Source: Amycolatopsis decaplanina DSM 44594 (lineage in GTDB: Bacteria; Actinomycetota; Actinomycetes; Mycobacteriales; Pseudonocardiaceae). Taken from it: a stretch of DNA of 64,000 nt. Both the position numbers and the translations under genes were made by a program. Shown piece after piece: positions 16,376 through 25,464 of this stretch. A model generated the notes under the pieces. That model was given only the letters and a program-made list of their open reading frames with translations, did not search any database and had not been told where the DNA came from. The DNA lies in assembly GCF_000342005.1 (NCBI RefSeq), contig NZ_AOHO01000045.1, positions 62,001 to 126,000 of the forward strand, in the 5' to 3' direction. Every line of letters starts with the position of its first letter. Position 1 is the stretch's first letter.

Positions 16376-17563
16376 TCAGAAGGGTGGGGTGTCGTCCTCT
16401 GGTTCCGGTCGTGGGTCGTGGAGTGGTTCGGGGGTTGCGGTGTAGGTGCGGCCGGTGGGGGTGGTGATGATCGTGCCCCCGTTGCCGGTGGGTTCGGCGG
16501 TCCAGCCGGGTTCTTCCTTGAGGAGGTTGTGGATCTTGCAGGCGGCATGGCAGTTGTGGTGGTCGGTGATGCCGTCGCGTGCCCAGTTGGTGATGTGGTC
16601 GACTTCGGAAAATTCGGCGGGACGGTGGCAGCCTGGATGGGTGCATTGCCGGTCGCGGGCTTTGATGAGGCGGGCGAGTGAGGCCGGGGGCCGGTAAGTG
16701 CCGGGGCCGGCCTCGAGGATTTGTCCGGTGGTGGGGTCGGTGATCAGCCGGGACCAGGTGGAGCCGGGGTCGGCTGCGATTTCGCGGACGAGCCAGCCGG
16801 GGATGGGGCCGTAGCCGGCCAAGGTGGCGGGATCCTCGCGCGCACCGGTCAGGGTGAGGAGGTCGACGTAGACGTGGATGTGCGCACGAGGTTTACCGTG
16901 CCCGTCTTCGGCCAGCAATCGTTCGGCGAAGATGTCGGCGCGGTGCTGATCCAGCGTCCTGGCCTTGTCCCGGGCGCGACGAGTCTGGGCGGCGCGGCTG
17001 ATCGACGCGTAGATCGAGCCGGCGATCTCCGATGGCAGAGAGCCTGACACCTTCGACATGGTCTCGTCCTCGTGTTCCAGTGAGATATGGCGTAACGCGC
17101 GTTTCTTCACAGCCCGATCCCGGTAGCCGTCGGGGTCGAACTTCTGCACCGCGTAACTCACCGATTTGCCGATCGCCCTGGGGTCCCGTCCGGCGAGCCG
17201 CCCGGCCAAGAACCCGTCCACCAGCGCGGCGACCTCGTCCGAGACTTCGCGAGTCAGCCGGCTGACCTTCGACGCCTTGAACAGATCGATATCACCCTGC
17301 TCCAGCGCCGCCAACGTGTTCGGCAACCGCGTCACCAGAGCGCAGGAGGTTTCCACCAGCAAGAACGCGTGGTTGCGAGAGACCGAGAAGGCCAAAGCGA
17401 CCTCCTCGGTCACCGATCTTCGCGAACCGCCCGCCGTGGCGAACCCGGCTATGGAACGCACCTGCCGCCCCTGCGCCCGGCGAAGCGAAAGTTCTTCGTC
17501 AATGGCGGCATCCAAAAAACGAGCGGCTTTCGGGTTAAAAGCAAGAGATGTGGTCATACCCAT
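16376..17563 (-). CDS. DUF222-HNH endonuclease domain protein (13E12 repeat type)
   Basis: A 395-residue protein with an N-terminal DUF222 helical domain (about 10-230) and a C-terminal HNH domain (about 300-350): RQCTHPGCHRPAEFSEVDHI, then NCHAACKIHN. The cysteines and histidines bind zinc and His in VDHI is the catalytic residue. Such proteins are scattered in many copies over actinobacterial genomes and are linked with mobile DNA, but the cut site is unknown. The start at 17563 lacks a clear ribosome site; an internal ATG lies at 17557. It borders the transposon remnants. Confidence 0.85.
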   Translation of the reverse strand: MGMTTSLAFNPKAARFLDAAIDEELSLRRAQGRQVRSIAGFATAGGSRRSVTEEVALAFSVSRNHAFLLVETSCALVTRLPNTLAALEQGDIDLFKASKVSRLTREVSDEVAALVDGFLAGRLAGRDPRAIGKSVSYAVQKFDPDGYRDRAVKKRALRHISLEHEDETMSKVSGSLPSEIAGSIYASISRAAQTRRARDKARTLDQHRADIFAERLLAEDGHGKPRAHIHVYVDLLTLTGAREDPATLAGYGPIPGWLVREIAADPGSTWSRLITDPTTGQILEAGPGTYRPPASLARLIKARDRQCTHPGCHRPAEFSEVDHITNWARDGITDHHNCHAACKIHNLLKEEPGWTAEPTGNGGTIITTPTGRTYTATPEPLHDPRPEPEDDTPPF

Positions 17564-17612
17564 GACAATACTCGAACGTGAGTTCGATCACCACTGAATC
17601 TGCAGGGTGGGT

Positions 17613-17786
17613 TCAAGGAGTCAGTGCGCCACCTGATTCCAGCAGCAGCTTGTTGAAGACTTCGGCAGGTTTGAGTCATCCGAGAGTCTCGCGTGGGCGG
17701 TCGTTGAGTTCGTCTGCGACGGCATCGAGCTCGTCGCGCGAAGATCCTGAAAGATCGGTTCCCTTGGGGAAGTGTCGGCGAAAAGT
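17613..17786 (-). pseudogene. IS30-family transposase, C-terminal remnant
   Basis: Reading the minus strand gives FRRHFPKGTDLS, ADELNDRPRETLG, a TGA stop where tryptophan is expected, then LKPAEVFNKLL. The FPKGTDLS and LNDRPRxTLGW stretches are hallmarks of the IS30 transposase C-terminus. The in-frame stop, and the lack of any upstream part, show a dead 3' fragment. No terminal repeats are left. Confidence 0.75.
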
Positions 17787-17976
17787 TCCTTGGTGTCCTC
17801 GTAGCTACCAGAACGAATGCGGGCACGGAAGTGGACACGCATGTCGTGGCGATGCCGACATCGGCGTGGCGAAAACCGGAATCCGCCAGAAATGCGACGC
17901 GCCCCTTGCGGCCACCGTCATTCTCCCGAATGACATCCCGGCTTGATCCCAGTGCGATCGAGGCGCGCCACAGTAA

Positions 17977-18844
17977 GAGCGTGTCTCACTTGGGTTCCGG
18001 TCGAAGTGCGGGCATGATCATGACCTGTGACCGACGAGTTGTCGCGGAGACTTGTACCCGACGAGTTGTGGGCGCTGGTGGAACCGCTGATCCCGCCGGG
18101 CAAGACACGCCCGCAAGGTGGCGGAATGTCTCGGGTGGACGATCGGGCGGTGTTCACTGCGATCGTCTTCGTGCTGACCAGCGGCTGCGCGTGGCGCCAT
18201 CTGCCACCGAGTTTCGGGGTCACCGTGCCGACGGCGCATCGTCGGTTCACCGAGTGGACCGAGGCCGGGCTGTGGCGGCAGGTGCACCAGGCGGTGCTGG
18301 ACGAACTGGGTGGCCGGGGGTTGATCGACTGGTCGCGCGTGGTCCTCGACGGTGCATCCGTCAGGGCCAAAAGGGGGGCGGTCTGACCGGTCCGAGCCCG
18401 GTCGACCGCGGCAAACCCGGCTCGAAGATCCACGCTCTCTCCGATCGAGCCGGGCTGCCGTTGACCGTCGGGGTCTCCGCGGCCAACACTCACGACAGTC
18501 ACGCACTCAAGCCGCTGGTCAACGCTCTCCCGGCTATCCGCTCCCGCCGAGGGCCACGACGACGAAAACCGGCGAAACTCCACGCGGACAAGGCCTATGA
18601 CATCCCGGCCCTGCGTGACTGGCTACGCAGGCGCGGGATCATTCCGCGCATTGCCCGCAAAGGCATCGAATCCGCCGACAAACTCGGCCGGCACCGCTGG
18701 GTCATCGAACGAACCATCGCCTGGCTGACCGGCTACCGCCGCCTGATCATCCGCTACGAACGCAAACCCAGCCACTACCTCGCCTTCCTCGTCCTCGGCG
18801 CCACCATCACCTGCTACAAGAAACTCGCCAAATGAGACAAGCTC
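17977..18844 (+). mobile_element. IS5-family insertion sequence, 868 bases, apparently complete
   Basis: Imperfect terminal inverted repeats GAGCGTGTCTCACTTGG (left) and GAGCTTGTCTCATTTGG (right, reverse strand) bound the element, and a TAA direct repeat flanks it (17974-17976 and 18845-18847), as expected for the target duplication of IS5 subgroups. It carries one transposase gene in two frames. It lies between the IS30 fragment and a frameshifted gene downstream of eccC. Confidence 0.85.
18027..18835 (+). CDS. IS5-family transposase made by -1 frameshift
   Basis: Two overlapping frames together make one DDE transposase of about 270 residues. The first (18027-18386) opens LVPDELWALVEPLIPPGKTR and holds the first catalytic aspartate in VLDGASVRAK. 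The second continues as GGGLTGPSPVDRGKPGSKIH, with the second aspartate in LHADKAYD and a C-terminal RHRWVIERTIAWL near the glutamate. The switch site is a run of four A and six G at 18369-18378; a -1 shift there joins them. Programmed frameshifting at such runs is usual in this IS group. Both parts look undamaged, so the element may be active. Confidence 0.85.
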
Positions 18845-18904
18845 TAAGCACCAATCACTCTCCAAGCGATATCACTGTGCCGGGGCGCGCCGTGACCGGT
18901 CACC

Positions 18905-19469
18905 TCACGACAGGAGCGGCACGCGAAACAGCACGAACGAGTTCCTCGACGCCTTGACCCCAACGGAAACGATGACGGCGTCACGATCGGGGTCGACCCG
19001 GAGCAGGTGCTGATCGGCGTTGCCGCGCGCGAACCGGCCGCTCGGCGGCGGAGATCCAGAGCCCGGCCTCCCCAGTACGCGCCACCGCTGACCACCGGGA
19101 CGGTCTCGCCGAGCGGGCCGAGGACATGTTCGTCCAGCACCGAGGGCCGTCCAGCCGGGCCGGTTCGCCCCAGAGGTCTCCGTCCCATGCGCTGGTCTGC
19201 CGCAGCAGGTGATGCCAGGTGAACCGTGGTCGCGGCCAACCCCGGCAGGTCGAGAGTGCCCGCCACGGGCCGGTGCGGGTCCGGGATCATTCCCTCGTCG
19301 AAGGCGGCGATGCGCTCTCCGCGGTGGAGGAGCACCCCACTGATTCCGGCCGCCGGTGACAGCGGCCCCAGGACCTCGCCAGGTACGCGCTCATGGCGTC
19401 GATGCCCGGCGTGACGCGCTCGGCCTGCGCCGCCGCGGCGGCGTGAACAGCGGGCAGATCCAGTGCCAT
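18905..19469 (-). pseudogene. Frameshifted gene downstream of eccC, family not recognised
   Basis: A gene with a good ribosome site (GGGGAGG before the ATG at 19469) begins MALDLPAVHAAAAAQAERVT. After about 35 codons the sensible reading moves to another frame (SGVLLHRGERIAAFDEGMIP), and near 19000-19050 it moves again, to a third frame ending GVKASRNSFVLFRVPLLS at a stop at 18905. At least two frameshifts break it. It lies 45 bases after eccC on the same strand and so was probably part of that transcript. I do not recognise the family. Sequencing error cannot be ruled out, but the nearby IS elements favour decay. Confidence 0.55.
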
Positions 19470-19513
19470 GACACCGAACCTCCCCGGTCGGCGAATTCGG
19501 GATGACCCCGCGC

Positions 19514-22500
19514 TCAGTCCTCCACCGGTTTCGTCCAAGCCACCTGCACCAGCCCCGTCCCGTGCCGCCGCGAGACCAGCACACCCCGCCCGGCGGGCTG
19601 AGGCCCCGGCTTCACGTCTCCGAGCAGCGCCCCTTCGTCCCGCGACCCGGACATCACGAGGCCGGGGGAACCCAGCTCCCGGATCCGTTGCAGTACAGGT
19701 TCGAACAGGGAACGCCCGGCGCCACCGCTCCCGCGCGCGATGACGAGGTGGAGCCCGATGTCCCGCGCCTGCGGCAGGAATTCCAGCAGCGGCTGCAAGG
19801 GGTTCCGGCCCACGGTCGCGACCATTTCGTAGTCGTCGACGAGCACGAACAGATCCGGGCCCCGCCACCACGACCGGTTGCGCAGCTGGTCCGGCGTGAC
19901 GTCCGGGCCGGGCAAGCGGTTCCGCATCGCTTGCCGGCACTGGTCGATCAGCCCGCTCAGCACGCTTTCCGAACCCGCGTAGCCGAGCAGATGCGAGTCC
20001 GGTACCGCACCCAGCATCCCGCGCCGGTAGTCGGCGACCACGATCGCCGCTTCCTCCGGGGAGTACTTCGCGGTGATGCCTTGCGCGATCGCGCGCAGAA
20101 GCGAACTCTTGCCGGATTCCACGTCGCCGAAGGCCAGGAAATGCGGTTCGGTGGCGAAGTCGAGGTGCACCGGCCGCAGGTTCGATTCCGCGATGCCGAG
20201 CGTGACCTGCTTGCGGGGTCCGGCTTCCAGCGAGTCCAACGGGACCTCGGCGGGGAGCAGGCGCACGGCGGGCGCGGGATTTCCCTTCCAGGCCGCGGAA
20301 ATCCGGCGGTTCAGGTCCAGGCCACCGGCGCCGACGGTGTCCGGCCGCTGGTCCGAGTCGATACGCGGGAGCGCCGCGAGGAAGTGCAGTTTGTCCGCGG
20401 TCAGCCCGCGGCCCGGCCGGTCCGCCGGGACGTTCTGCGCGATCTTGCGGTCGATCAGCGAGTCCGCCGGCTCACCGAGCCGCAGTTCGAACTTCGTGCC
20501 GATCGCGTCCCGCAACGGCGCCCGCATGCCCATCCACTGGTTGATCGAGACGACGACGTGGATGCCGAAACCGAGCCCGCGTGACGCGAGGCTGGTGATC
20601 TGCTCCTCCAGCTGCTCGTATTCCTGGCGGATCGTGGTCCAGTTGTCCACGAACAGGAAGACGTCGCCGAATTCGCGGCCTTCGGTGCTCTCCCGGAACT
20701 CCGAACGTCGTTGGCGGAACGTCGTGATCGACTCGATCCCGTTGGCGGAGAAGAACTCCTCGCGTTGTTCGAGCAGGGTCGTCAGTTCCGCCACCACCCG
20801 GCGGCAGCGCTGGGCGTCGCGCCGTGTCGCGTAGCCGGACACGTGGGGCAGCCCGGCGATCGGCGCCAGCGCGCCACCACCCATGTCCAGCACGAACAGC
20901 TGGACCTCTTCCGGCGTGTGGGTGAGCGCGAGCATCGCGGCGATGTCGCGCATCAGTGTGCTCTTGCCGCTCTGTGGTGCCCCGACGATCAGCGCGTGTC
21001 CGGCGGCACCGGAGAAATCGGCCCACAGCATGTCGCGCCGCTGTTCGAAGGGCTTGTCCACCAGGGCGACCGGGATCATCAGCTTGCCGTTGCCGCCCCA
21101 GCCCAGCGGGCACAAACCCCGTGACGGGTCTTCGCCGAGCGGCGGCAGCAGCTGGTCCAGGGTGGGCGGTTCGGCCAGCGGCGGCAACCAGATCTGGTGC
21201 GCCTCCGGGCCTTTGCCTTCGATCCGCGAGATCATCGCGCCGATGATCGTCTCGCCGGTGCCCTTTTCCACCGGCTCCTCGGCTTCGACGGTCACCGGGA
21301 TCTCCACCGGCGCCAGCGTGAACGGCATCAGACCGAGGGTCTGGCCGTCCTTGCGCACGATCTTGCTGCGAGGCGGCAGTTCCCCCGAGACGTACGCGGC
21401 CTTGAGCCGGATGAGAGTGTCGTTGTCGGACTTCAGATACGCCGAACCCGGTACGGGCGGGAGCTGGTAGGCATCCGCGACACCGAGCACCGCGCGGCTC
21501 TCCGACGCGGAGAAGGTCCGCAGGCCGATCCGGTACGACAGGTGCGAATCCAGCCCGCGCAGCCGTCCCTCCTCCAGCCGCTGTGAGGCGAGCAGCAGGT
21601 GGATCCCGAGACTCCGGCCCAGCCGCCCGATCGCGACGAACAGGTCGATGAACTCCGGCCGGGATGACAGCAGTTCGCTGAATTCGTCGATGATCACCAG
21701 CAGCGACGGCAACGGCCGCAGGTTGGCCCCCGCTTCCCTGGCCTTTTCGTAATCCCGCACCGACGCGTAGTTCCCGGCGGCGTGCAGGAGCTCCTGACGC
21801 CGCAGCAGTTCGCCGTTCAGTGCGTCCGCCATGCGATCGACCAGCGCGAGATCGTCGGACAGGTTGGTGATGACGGCGCAGGTGTGCGGCAGTCCGGTCA
21901 TCCCGGCGAAGGTCGCGCCACCCTTGAAGTCGATCAGCGCGAGGTTGAGCTTCTCCGACGAATGCGTGACGGCGAGCGCGGTGACCAACGTCCGCAGCAG
22001 CTCGCTCTTGCCGGACCCGGTCGCGCCGATGACCAGCCCGTGCGGGCCCATCCCGCCCTCGGCCGATTCCTTGAGGTCGAGGTCGACCGGCCTGCCCTCG
22101 GGGTTGACGCCCAGCGGGATCCGCAACCGGTCCCGCGCCGAACGCGGTGCCCAGGTGACCTCGGTGTCGGTGTCGCGCGGATCGCCGATGCCGAGCAGCC
22201 CGGCCAGTCCGAACGTCGCCGACATCGGCGCCTCGCTGACCACCGCCGCTCCCTGGAACAGCGGCGTCAGCATCCGGGACAGCGCCTCGGCGGCCCCGCG
22301 GTCCAAGGTGTCCGGCTTGCCGAGGAAACCGAGCCGCTGCTCCGTCCCGTCGCCGACGACCATCCCGAGCTGCTCCGGGCTCATGTGCAGGCTCAGCAGC
22401 CGTTCCGACGAGACCGACCGCGGCTGCTCGGTGCCGATCTCCACCACGGTGACGCCGAGCCTGCCCTCTTCGGCGACGAGCCGCGTGTCGCCGAGGGTGT

Positions 22501-23455
22501 GCCCGCCGTCCACGATCACGACGACATGCGGCAGGTCCAGCCGGGCGTCCGGCCGCCGGGTGAACGCGGGCCGGTCACCGAGGTCCGGGCCGAGGAGGTC
22601 GGCGAGCTTCCCGGAGTCGGCGTCGACGAGCCGCCGCGGACCGGCGGCGTCGGCGGCGGTGGAGGCGACGTGCGGCAGCCACTTCGCCCACTCCCAGTCG
22701 TGCAGCCGGTCGTTCTTGACGCATAACGCGATCCGCAGGTCGCCGGGCGAGTGGAAGGTCGCGAGCTGGGTCAGCAGCGCCCGCGCCGTCCCGAGCGTGT
22801 CCGGGCGGCGGCCGGACAGGATGACCTGCGCGAACGACCGCAGCGAGACCGCGACCGGGAGTCCGTCGACCGTCGAATAGGTCCGGATGAAGTGCTTGAG
22901 GTTCGTCGAGCACACCGGGTCGAGGTCCTCCAGCGGCACGGTCTGCGGCGCCTTCAACGGTGTCGCCAGCCGCTGCGGTCCCGTCCCGATCCGCACCTGC
23001 CCGAACTGCGAGTCGGACCGGCGGCGATCCCACAGCTTCCCCGTCTCGATATAGGCCCACAGATCCGCCGGGTCGGGCTGCAGCGCCGCCATCGCCGCGC
23101 GCTGGTTGTCCGCGATCTCACGGACCTGGCCGCGCAAACCGGTCAGATACCGCTGGTAGTCCCGGCGTTCCTCGTTGATCTGCGCCTTCTTCGCCGCACC
23201 GCCGCGGCCGAGCGACATCACGACCATGCCCACCATCGCGGTGAGGAACAACGCGCCGAAGATGTACGTCATCACCCCGCCGTCGCGTCCGATGTAGACG
23301 AACGACATGGCGCCCATGCCCAGCATCATCGGCATGAACATCAGCAGCTGCATGGCTCCGCCTGAGGAGCCCTTCGGCAGCATCGGCGGGGACTGCAGGA
23401 CGATTTCACCGGGCTGCTCGCCCAGGGCCGGCAGGCGGTCGCGAATGGCGCTCAT
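19514..23455 (-). CDS. eccC: T7SS ATPase EccC (fused, three ATPase domains)
   Basis: A 1313-residue FtsK/SpoIIIE-type ATPase. Two membrane segments lie at about 36-56 and 62-84. Three nucleotide-binding domains have Walker A motifs GATGSGKS (near 475), GAPQSGKS (near 823) and GDVESGKS (near 1108) and Walker B stretches LLVIIDEF, VFLFVDNW and LFVLVDDY. The first domain keeps the DE pair needed for hydrolysis; the second and third have DN and DD, as in other EccC proteins where they mainly bind substrates. The protein is the motor that recognises Esx pairs by the last domain. Its gene is single-chain, not split into Ca and Cb, and faces away from the cargo operon at 23611. Confidence 0.95.
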   Translation of the reverse strand: MSAIRDRLPALGEQPGEIVLQSPPMLPKGSSGGAMQLLMFMPMMLGMGAMSFVYIGRDGGVMTYIFGALFLTAMVGMVVMSLGRGGAAKKAQINEERRDYQRYLTGLRGQVREIADNQRAAMAALQPDPADLWAYIETGKLWDRRRSDSQFGQVRIGTGPQRLATPLKAPQTVPLEDLDPVCSTNLKHFIRTYSTVDGLPVAVSLRSFAQVILSGRRPDTLGTARALLTQLATFHSPGDLRIALCVKNDRLHDWEWAKWLPHVASTAADAAGPRRLVDADSGKLADLLGPDLGDRPAFTRRPDARLDLPHVVVIVDGGHTLGDTRLVAEEGRLGVTVVEIGTEQPRSVSSERLLSLHMSPEQLGMVVGDGTEQRLGFLGKPDTLDRGAAEALSRMLTPLFQGAAVVSEAPMSATFGLAGLLGIGDPRDTDTEVTWAPRSARDRLRIPLGVNPEGRPVDLDLKESAEGGMGPHGLVIGATGSGKSELLRTLVTALAVTHSSEKLNLALIDFKGGATFAGMTGLPHTCAVITNLSDDLALVDRMADALNGELLRRQELLHAAGNYASVRDYEKAREAGANLRPLPSLLVIIDEFSELLSSRPEFIDLFVAIGRLGRSLGIHLLLASQRLEEGRLRGLDSHLSYRIGLRTFSASESRAVLGVADAYQLPPVPGSAYLKSDNDTLIRLKAAYVSGELPPRSKIVRKDGQTLGLMPFTLAPVEIPVTVEAEEPVEKGTGETIIGAMISRIEGKGPEAHQIWLPPLAEPPTLDQLLPPLGEDPSRGLCPLGWGGNGKLMIPVALVDKPFEQRRDMLWADFSGAAGHALIVGAPQSGKSTLMRDIAAMLALTHTPEEVQLFVLDMGGGALAPIAGLPHVSGYATRRDAQRCRRVVAELTTLLEQREEFFSANGIESITTFRQRRSEFRESTEGREFGDVFLFVDNWTTIRQEYEQLEEQITSLASRGLGFGIHVVVSINQWMGMRAPLRDAIGTKFELRLGEPADSLIDRKIAQNVPADRPGRGLTADKLHFLAALPRIDSDQRPDTVGAGGLDLNRRISAAWKGNPAPAVRLLPAEVPLDSLEAGPRKQVTLGIAESNLRPVHLDFATEPHFLAFGDVESGKSSLLRAIAQGITAKYSPEEAAIVVADYRRGMLGAVPDSHLLGYAGSESVLSGLIDQCRQAMRNRLPGPDVTPDQLRNRSWWRGPDLFVLVDDYEMVATVGRNPLQPLLEFLPQARDIGLHLVIARGSGGAGRSLFEPVLQRIRELGSPGLVMSGSRDEGALLGDVKPGPQPAGRGVLVSRRHGTGLVQVAWTKPVED

Positions 23456-23610
23456 CAGGGTCTTTCTGGCCGCTTGTGGGTAATCCTGCCGATCATTCTG
23501 GCCACTCGTGCCGCCCTTGCGGTGGGTACTTTTGCCGTCCGCCCACGTCTGGTGGCGAACTTACGCTGCTGGAACAGGCGCAGACGTGGGGGAACGAGAG
23601 AAGGAGAGCC

Positions 23611-24390
23611 ATGGTCGGCACGGGCGAGTACCGGGCGGAGCCCGAGGCCATGCGCTCGGCGGTCGGGAACCTGGGCGGCATCATCATGCAGGGCATCAAC
23701 GTCGTCGCAGACCTCGAACGCACCGTCCTGCAGCCGATGTCGTTCGCCACGTTCGGCAGCGCGGTGGCGGCGGCCAACACGGCCATGCAGAGCCAGCAGG
23801 TGGTCGCGGTCCGCACGCTCCTGCAGCTGCTGCAGCAGATCAACGGCTTCATCAAGAGCAGTGCCGACGCCTACCAGGCCGCCGACGAGGCGGTCGCGGG
23901 CGGATACGGCGGCCGTCCCGGCGGCGGCGCGGGGTCGACGTCTTCGTCGATCTGGGGGAACTCGCACGCCTCCGAGCTGGCGACACTGGCCATCAACGAC
24001 AGCGCGGGCGGCAGCGGCGAACCGTCGTCGGTCGGCAACGTGCTGCGCTACCTGGGGGACGCGCGGCTGGGGCAGCTCGGCGACCACCCGATCACCGACA
24101 CGCGGTTCCACGGCGTCTCGGACTTCAACGACTGGCTGGCCGGTGACGCCGACAACCAGGCGCGGGTCGGGGTCATCGAGGTCTACGCCGGTACGGCGCG
24201 CAACTTCGGCGACGTGCCGGGCGGGGTGCACAGCGGCGACGTCGTCGTGGTCGAACCGCTCCTGTTCTCCGACAACAAGCCGATCATCGCCATCGCCGGA
24301 GAGGGCGGGCTGCTCTACAACCACGGAATCGTCGAAGCGGACATCAACGGCCTGGCGAAGGTCAGCGTCTACCGCCCGGCTTCCGTCTGA
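23611..24390 (+). CDS. Predicted T7SS substrate with Esx-like head and unknown C-terminal domain
   Basis: A 259-residue protein. Residues 1-95 are helical and end in the export motif YQAAD (88-92); a Gly/Ser linker (97-115) leads to a C-terminal domain (about 135-259). That domain contains SGDVVVVEP and LLYNHGIVE, a layout slightly like NlpC/P60 or CHAP folds, but there is no cysteine, so that likeness is weak and any peptidase activity would be lost. The ATG at 23611 follows AAGGAG. It opens a six-gene plus-strand operon that ends with eccD and is divergent from eccC. Secretion is inferred from motif and context. Confidence 0.72.
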   Translation: MVGTGEYRAEPEAMRSAVGNLGGIIMQGINVVADLERTVLQPMSFATFGSAVAAANTAMQSQQVVAVRTLLQLLQQINGFIKSSADAYQAADEAVAGGYGGRPGGGAGSTSSSIWGNSHASELATLAINDSAGGSGEPSSVGNVLRYLGDARLGQLGDHPITDTRFHGVSDFNDWLAGDADNQARVGVIEVYAGTARNFGDVPGGVHSGDVVVVEPLLFSDNKPIIAIAGEGGLLYNHGIVEADINGLAKVSVYRPASV

Positions 24391-24411
24391 CTTCCGGCCT
24401 GAGGAGCGACC

Positions 24412-25461
24412 ATGCTGACTTACCCCAATTCCAGCGCGATGGACGCCACGGCGTCTTCGGGCGGGCCGATCACCATCCTGCCGCAGATCCTCACCGGACA
24501 GCCGGAGCAGATCGCGAAGCACGTACTCGAGGTGCTCAAGAAGGCCAACGAGTTCCTCACCATGTACAACGAGGTGACGAAGGCCGCCGAGCAGCTCGGC
24601 AAGATCTGGTCCGGCGGCGCGTCGGACTCCGCGCTGAAGAAGATCACCGACTCCCTGAACTCGCTGACCAAGATCATCCAGGTCGTGCAGAAGGGCGCCG
24701 AACTGCTCGGCATCGCCGGGACGCTGATCAAGACCGCGCAGACCGCTTACAAGGCGGTGGTCTCGGCGGTGAACCCGACGGTCGCGGGCCTGATGTCGAA
24801 TCCGTGGACCTACGGCGCCGCCGTCGCGCTTTCCACCGCCACCAGTGCTTCGCTGCGCGCGTTCATCACCGCGATCGGCGCGCTGCTGAAGGCGCTCGGC
24901 GTGGTCGACCTCGCCAACCAGATCACCCAGATCGCCACCATCATCGGTGAGGTCCAGAAACTGTTCGGGCACAACGACGCCGGTGACAACGGCGCGGCGG
25001 GCAACTCGGCGGTCTCCGGCACCCCGGTCACCAACCCGCAGGCGCCGGGCTCGGTCGCCAGTGGTTCGGGACAGGCCGCGATCGGCGGCTCCGGCGGCGG
25101 TGCGGGCGGTGGTTCGACGCCGGGCGAGACGCCGCCGTTCACCCAGTACCGGCCGCCCGCGCTGGGTGGCAACGGATCCCAGGGGAACTGGCCGGGCGGC
25201 GCGGACGCCTGGATCCCGGTGGACAGACCGGCGGGCGGCGGCGCGGGTTCCGGCTCCAACGGCGGGGCGCTGCCTGGCGCGGGTGCGGGCAACGGGAACA
25301 CGGTCACCATCACCACCGACCTGAGCACCGGGAAGTCCACCGTGCAGGCACCGGGTGGTCAGGACATCGACATCGACATCGACATGAACTTCGGCGGCAA
25401 GCACTTCGAGCAGCACATCGACATCGACGCAGGGGCTGACTCACCGGCGAAGGGCAGGTAA
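24412..25461 (+). CDS. WXG-containing T7SS-associated protein with Asp-Ile repeat tail
   Basis: A 349-residue protein. The N-terminal half (25-195) is helical with a WSG turn (Trp66) and two weakly hydrophobic helices near 100-165. Residues about 200-300 are Gly/Ser/Pro-rich. The tail holds alternating Asp-Ile (QDIDIDIDMNFGG near 320) and HIDIDAG, an acidic strand-like repeat that could bind cations. No enzymatic motif is visible. It follows the previous gene by 21 bases and precedes the next by three, clearly one operon. It may be a structural partner or substrate; the name is descriptive. Confidence 0.68.
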   Translation: MLTYPNSSAMDATASSGGPITILPQILTGQPEQIAKHVLEVLKKANEFLTMYNEVTKAAEQLGKIWSGGASDSALKKITDSLNSLTKIIQVVQKGAELLGIAGTLIKTAQTAYKAVVSAVNPTVAGLMSNPWTYGAAVALSTATSASLRAFITAIGALLKALGVVDLANQITQIATIIGEVQKLFGHNDAGDNGAAGNSAVSGTPVTNPQAPGSVASGSGQAAIGGSGGGAGGGSTPGETPPFTQYRPPALGGNGSQGNWPGGADAWIPVDRPAGGGAGSGSNGGALPGAGAGNGNTVTITTDLSTGKSTVQAPGGQDIDIDIDMNFGGKHFEQHIDIDAGADSPAKGR

Positions 25462-25464
25462 ACC

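Noticed and set aside
23611-24390. NlpC/P60 or CHAP peptidase call for the C-terminal domain
   Set aside because: The chain has no cysteine, so the catalytic nucleophile is missing; only a weak resemblance in two strands remains.
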